NCBI GenBank assembly: GCA_963920765.1
Contig: OY987243.1
Coordinates: 13,330,001 to 13,394,000 of the forward strand
Source: Ulota crispa
Lineage: Eukaryota; Streptophyta; Bryopsida; Orthotrichales; Orthotrichaceae
Direction of reading: 5' to 3'
DNA: 64,000 bases
The notes under the pieces are model-generated. The model had not been told where the DNA came from. It saw nothing but the letters and a program-made list of their open reading frames with translations, and searched no databases. The position numbers were made by a program, and so were the translations under genes. The stretch's first letter is position 1; the number at the start of each line of letters is the position of its first letter. This document shows positions 58,479 to 64,000 of this stretch, one piece after another.

Positions 58479-59413
58479 TTAACCCCTAAAGGACTGCTAT
58501 CCCTTTGGGGGACAGGTGGAAGTTTGGGCATGTACCTTTGGATAAGCTACTTTGTGTGATTTTTTGAAACTTTTATTGAAGGTGGAGAATTTAAAGATCT
58601 ATGCGGGCATCTAAATTTTTCCTCATTTTGACAATTATTGAAGAAGTTATGCAAGAATTTTTGAAAATTTGGAGAGGACTGCCCTTCCAGGCAGCCCAAA
58701 AACTTCTTTAAAATTTAATTCTTTTTAAAATTAAAATTTGAAATTGGTTCTTTAGATTTTTTTATAAGTGAGAAGCATTGAATCATTCAATTTCAACCAA
58801 TGACATGAAAGTTATGAGGAGTTTTTGTTTGCGGGCAGTTATGGATTCTCTACTCTAAAATAAACTTTGAAGTCCTTTATTTGACTCAATTTTCATTATT
58901 TGGAAAAAAAATTAAACTAGAGGAAGTAGATTGTTTATCACAACATTTTGACCATTGGGATTTGCAATTTTCATTTCCATAATTAAATTCTTAACAATTT
59001 AGTGATTTGATTCATTCTCTACTTCTTTTTACTTACTGATTTTTCCCATGTGTTGTGTAGTTCCAATTGATTTGAAAATTCTCCCACACATAGCTAACTT
59101 GATCTCCTACATGGGAAAAATAAAGCGTAAAGTTGCATAGAGCAATTATTTTCATGCAAGAATGGTCAAAGGCTTTTGAAATTTTGGAGCAACATGAGAA
59201 AAAACTTTTCATTTCACTTTAGATGTAAATATCTCACTCATGTCCATCTTGAATGACATGATTTCTTTTCCACGAGTACCTAATGTAGTCTAGAACAAGA
59301 TCCTACGGTTGGATTTCCCAAATTTTCAAAAAAAAACCTTCATACTAACCCCAAAAATGGCAGTTTTGAGTGATTTTCACTACAAAAAAATGGCTCAGTC
59401 CTTTAGGCGTTAA
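58479..59413 (+). mobile_element. TTAA-flanked element, family A, best-preserved full copy
   Basis: Starts TTAACCCCTAAAGGACTGC and ends TCAGTCCTTTAGGCGTTAA, so the termini are inverted repeats of about 16 bp inside TTAA. Collinear with 10875-11794 over about 920 bp. No transposase frame. Confidence 0.8.
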
Positions 59414-61194
59414 TTGAAGCATTATATGGCACCTTAGTATGTTTGCAAGAACGTCTTGTAAACAATGATATGTTTCCGTTGTCAAATATTGCTAGACAAT
59501 CCATTCAAAAATAATGAATCTGAATTTCATTCATACTCCAAAAATAAAAAAACAATACACGGATGAAGTTGAAGTTAACATAATTGTTTATTTTACATTT
59601 CAAGGAATTTTATTCAATCTTGGAAAACCGTTTCTTTTGTTAAAATCAACAACCGGTAATTTATGATAAAATGCAACATTGGGTACTTTTCATTTTTAAT
59701 TACAAAATCTTTATTAAATTTATTTGCAACCTCCGCAAAATATTTGTTACTTCGTAATTGATTATCAATACACTGAAATATAAATTCCTTGTTTAATTTT
59801 TAAATTTTAATTAAAACTATTTTACATTTTTATTACATAAAATTTCCCAAATAAAATTTCATTCTTTGTAATAGAGTTATTATTAGATATTGCAAAGTTA
59901 ATGCTTTCTAACGGCCAACACATTTAATATAAATAAAGATGTAATTTTATAATTATATCATATTATTTAATTAAATATATAAACAGGTTATTATTATATT
60001 ATGAAAGGTTTTAAAATTTTGGGTGCGCTCTAGCCACCTTCAAATGTACTGTTCAGCATGAAGAGGCATTAAAGAATTAAACTGAAAATCTTTGAAAGTA
60101 TACAAAAAAGATGATTCAAGGGATGTTGAACTTGATAAGTAAGTTGCTTGCAAGAACATATAGATTTTCTTGAATGTCCATCCAAGAAAAATTGTTTCCA
60201 AAAAGAAATACAAAAGTTTGAAGAGAATCAGCATCACATAAAATTTAGTTTCGAAATACAATTTTTTTCTTACAAAAAATGACTTTTGAAGAATGAATAC
60301 AAGCACAAAATATGTATGAATCTGTTGGAATAGTTTGCAGAATGAGGGAGTAATACCTCAAAGATGCTTGCAATGTTTGTTTAAAAAAACTTATTTAAAA
60401 CATGAAACCCTAGAAATGATTAATTGAGAATTTGAAGAAACACGTGTAAATTTTGTTAATTTGAACAAGTTTTTTTCAATTTAGGTTTACGTCTTGAATA
60501 CTTTTGCAAATAGGTACTTGATAAAGAACTTTTGGTCAATAACTCACTTAAATCTCTCATGCAATTAAAAACTATACGTTTGTTTGTTTATAGTGGAAGA
60601 TAAAGGCCAAATAAAAAATCGTTTGCATTCGATACTAAAATGTTTTTTAAAGTGCAAAAGTAGGAAAGAAATGAAGAAATATATTATCAATCTTCAAATA
60701 AGATTTCATAATTAACTATAAAAAATGAAGGATTTTGTCAATTATTATAAAAAAAAACAAAATGGCAAGTATTTCATTCATGCTAAGCATTTTTAGATAA
60801 TAAGTTTTAGGCAACACTTTATAAAGACATTATTTACTATGTTGACACATTTTTTTTGATTATATGATAAACATAGATAGCTCTACTTTTAAATGGTTCT
60901 TTCTCAATTTCAAAGAATTTCAAAAAAAACTTTATACAGATTATTTGATTCTATAAAAATCATGTATAATTGTATATTTTGAATAATTGAAAATTATCCT
61001 TTATAATAATAGGCTTATCCTATTCATATCTATGAAGGCTAGTCATTGCTAAAAGTAACCTATTCAAATAATGTGTAATTATTAAAATTGCAAATGTCAT
61101 GATCATTCTTTGATGATTATATGTGGTTTGATATTATTTTCTACAGCAAAAAATAACCTTACACAAAAAAGATTAGCTCAAGTTCATGTGTATA
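59414..61194. other. AT-rich region upstream of the repeat-protein gene
   Basis: Contains a lone Stowaway-type end at about 60345 (GAGGGAGTAATACC). Upstream exons of the next gene may lie here, but none can be assigned with confidence. Confidence 0.35.
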
Positions 61195-64000
61195 ATGTTG
61201 AAACTAGATGACAAAAGCAATAATATTGAAGTTGCAATAAGATTACTTCAAATCTTCACAAATCCAAGTGTTCAACAAAAGGTAATGAGGCTTTTCTAAA
61301 AATCAAAGCTATTATATGTATATTATAGATATAGAAACCAATGGAGTAAAATTGGAAATTCAAAGTTTTGAATTATTGTATATAGAGTTGTATATCAATT
61401 TTTTCCCTCAAAAATATGTTAAAGGTTAGTTTTTCTTCAAATGCTTATATGTTGTTGATTACTTTGAATGCAGAATGAATTTATAATTTTCAAAGATGTG
61501 TTAATAAAAGCAAAGAAGATGGAACGGAAATCTTACCATCCTAGCTCTCAAAGTCAAGAGCAATCCAATGCAGTTGATAAAAGACGAACCACGTGGCATC
61601 CATCTCAAGCCATTGCCTCAAAAGGACAACCTCAAAATAGAAGGCCTAATGTATCGCCAATAAGAGAATCTTTAAATGCACAACAATCACAAGAATCAAA
61701 TCCTTTGTTTAATGAATCAGTGCGCCAATCTATAGCTAATACATGAGCTCGACAATCCATGGAAAGTGGTTCAGAATTTGAAGTTGGAGATGACAATGCA
61801 AATTATAGTTCTTCTCACATTACTATAGTAGAAGGTCCAATAGAATCACCTACTTCATCAACAAATGCAAGCCAATGTGAATTACCAATTCACTTAAGAA
61901 GAGAATCTACAATTGATGGATCTACTATGAATGATGAATTAAATTCTTTTCCATATAGATCATCACATCAATCTATGGCAAGTCCATCAAATCGACAGTC
62001 AATGGCAAATTCATCAAATAGACAATCTGTAGCTACTCGATCTGCTCGCCAATCTAATGCAGTACTAAATCAAGAAGATTCTTCTCCTAATCGATCAACA
62101 CATCAATCGGTACAAATTCCATCAATACGGCATTCTACAACAACTCAATCAACCAGACCATCTATAGCTAGTGATTTGGTAAATCTTAAAACTGAAACAT
62201 GGGAAGATGAAAATACATCCATACAACCTCCATATGCTCCAGCTCGACAATCAATGACTAATAGATCTACTCGACAATCTGCAACCAATCAATCAACAAG
62301 ACCATTTGTAGCAAACGATTTTGAAAATACAAATCCACCTTATGAATTTAGATCAAACCATCGATCTGTAAGTGAAAAAAATGTTTATGAAGATGATGGC
62401 CAAAATTCACAAAGTGATGTACCATATAGATCATTAAGACAATCAAGAGTTGAACGTTCATCACAACAATCTCCAAATAGTCCATCGGCTCAACAATCAA
62501 TGGCCAAAAAATCAGCTCAACAGTCTGCAGTTCCCATTATTGATAATGACCCTCAAGAATTTAACATGGATGAATTATTGCCGTATCAATCTGCACATCA
62601 ATCAATGGTTGAACATTCTACTCACCAATCTACAAGACCATCTTTAGCTAATCCATCAGTACGACAATCAACGTCTTATAGATCAAATCAACCACCAATG
62701 ACCATGAATGAAGATAGAAATACCTGGCCTGCTGAAGAAGTTCATAAACAACAATCTCCTTATGCGTCAACTCGACAATCTACGGTCAATCAATCAACTA
62801 GGCAATCATTAGCCAATCGATCGGCTCGACAATCTGCATTAAACAAATCTACCCGTCCCTCAACAGTCCATGGTTATAATATGGAGAATCAAGAATGGAA
62901 TGACGTCAATCAATCAACATCTATACCACTAAGATCTACAAGGCAATCTATAGCAACTAGGTCAATTCGGCCATCCACTGCAAATGCCCGCATTTCATAT
63001 GCTAAAATTGTAGAAGGTGAAGGTGAAATTGGACAATCTAGATCTGTTCGACAATCAAGGGCAAGCAAATCTGCTCGCCAATCTAGGTCAAATAGTCCTA
63101 GTATTGATACAGAGATATTTGAAGGTGAGGATGCATCACCTTCATCAAATTTGTATCCATCAAATCGACAATTGATGGCTACTAGGTCAACTCATCAATC
63201 TGTAGTAAATCCATCAATGCGGCAATCTATGGCTTCTCGATCTAATCGTCAATCTATGGCTAATAAATCAAGACAACAATCATCTAGACCATCGATGGTT
63301 GCAAGGTCAAGTCATCAACCCAATGTAGAAGAATATGAATTATCAAGGCAACAGGAAAATTCATTCAATGTATCCCCATACCAGTCAAATCGTCAATCCA
63401 TGGCAAATAGATCAACAAGACAATCTACAACAAGCCAAAATGTCCAACCATCAGACATAGAAGAATTTACTTATGGGGGAAATGACTTTGAAGATGAATT
63501 TTCTTCAAGTCAACCTTCATTGAAATCAAATCGACAGTCAATGGCAAATCGATCTGCTAGACAATCACAAGCAAACAAATCTACACGGCAATCTATGGGC
63601 ATGAAATCAATGCGTCCTTCTACAATTGATCATCAAAATGTAGACATTCAAATGTATGAGGATGAATTCCCACAAAATCAACAATCGATGGAAAATCAAT
63701 CAATGCGACAATACACTTTAGAAAATTTAGAAGATGAAATTTATCCAAGTCAATTTTCAATAGGTGAAAGGTCAAATCGACAATCTCAAGGAAATAGAAG
63801 TATCAGACAATCTATGGCAAAAAAATCTATTCATCACTCTATTGTTGAAGATCCAAATATAGATTCTCAAATTATGGAACATGAACCACAATTAATGCAA
63901 CAGTCTATATCAAATCATTCTGCACGACAGTCACAAGCTAGTAAATCAGCTCGGCAATCAATGGGAAATAGGTCAACAAGGCCATCCGTTGTAAATCATC
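61195..64000 (+). CDS. Long low-complexity protein of 9-residue R-Q-S repeats (3' end outside window; in-frame TGA)
   Basis: Two exons read in phase: 61195-61281 (MLKLDDKSNNIEVAIRLLQI, then FTNPSVQQK) to a GTAATG donor, and from 61474 (NEFIIFKDVLIKAKKMERKS) onward. The second continues into a Gln/Ser/Arg/Asn-rich region. A TGA lies at 61744-61746, after which the same frame is open for 751 codons to the window end; the next in-frame ATG is at 61759. The body repeats a nine-residue unit close to R-Q-S-M-A-N-R-S-T (third Ser nearly invariant, R-P-S often closing a block), two to four units at a time. Between blocks are acidic spacers such as YEDEFPQNQ, EDEFSSSQ and NMDELLPYQ. Codons are A/T-ending, unlike the conserved genes here. 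It is likely disordered and rich in basic-directed phosphorylation-type serines. I recognise no family and assign no function. Confidence 0.55.
61744..61746 (+). other. In-frame TGA inside the R-Q-S repeat frame
   Basis: The stop sits where the repeat would read A-N-R-S-A-R-Q-S; the DNA has ACATGA where sister units have AGATCA. It may be a real nonsense change, a sequencing error, or a sign that translation starts at 61759. Confidence 0.7.

Noticed and set aside
1-64000. tRNA, rRNA and CRISPR arrays
   Set aside because: No T-loop/anticodon arrangement, rRNA block or spacer-repeat array was seen; the tandem repeats lack unique spacers and the sequence is eukaryotic.
1-64000. LTR retrotransposons or endogenous viral genes
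   Set aside because: No reverse transcriptase, integrase or protease motif and no paired LTRs were recognised; full-length retroelements may simply lie outside the window.

Overview
The window is nuclear DNA of a streptophyte (a land plant or a charophyte alga). Three conserved genes show this: a separate alpha subunit of ATP-citrate lyase (the plant-type split enzyme), a plant-type small complex I subunit of the 20.9/21 kDa class, and a plant-style ASCC2/CUE-domain protein. All have GT-AG introns. Three secure genes in 64 kb of AT-rich, transposon-packed sequence point to a large genome. The species cannot be named from the sequence; a seed-free plant or a charophyte fits better than a compact angiosperm genome.

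Layout. 39-2392 (+) is the 3' part of the ATP-citrate lyase alpha gene (8 exons in the window). 2.4-38.4 kb is almost entirely repeats: inverted-repeat elements, tandem arrays, a decayed pogo/CENP-B-like DDE transposase gene at 16.2-17.7 kb (-), two orphan exons that look like PB1 domains (5.5-5.8 kb and 27.4-27.6 kb, both -), and a few weak exon-like islands. 38615-39068 (+) is the complete two-exon complex I subunit gene. 41656-46818 (-) is a complete ten-exon ASCC2-like gene whose exon phases all close to 1063 codons. 47.6-61.2 kb is again mobile-element territory. From 61195 to the window end an AT-rich gene-like reading frame encodes a protein made of 9-residue R-Q-S repeats separated by acidic spacers; it has one in-frame TGA near its start and then stays open for 751 codons to the edge.

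The most striking signal is a group of at least 14 elements (about 12 kb, near a fifth of the window) that begin and end with TTAA followed by a CCCCTAAA-like inverted terminus. They fall into several internally unrelated families. TTAA targets plus a C-rich terminal inverted repeat are the marks of piggyBac-type (or Kolobok-type) transposons, but no matching transposase is present here. Some copies abut end to end, and one is a nearly perfect 730-bp foldback.

The three conserved genes share no pathway: acetyl-CoA supply in the cytosol (ACLA), mitochondrial respiration (complex I), and ubiquitin-linked ribosome quality control or repair (ASCC2). All RNA-level statements (splice sites, leaders) are read from sequence only.
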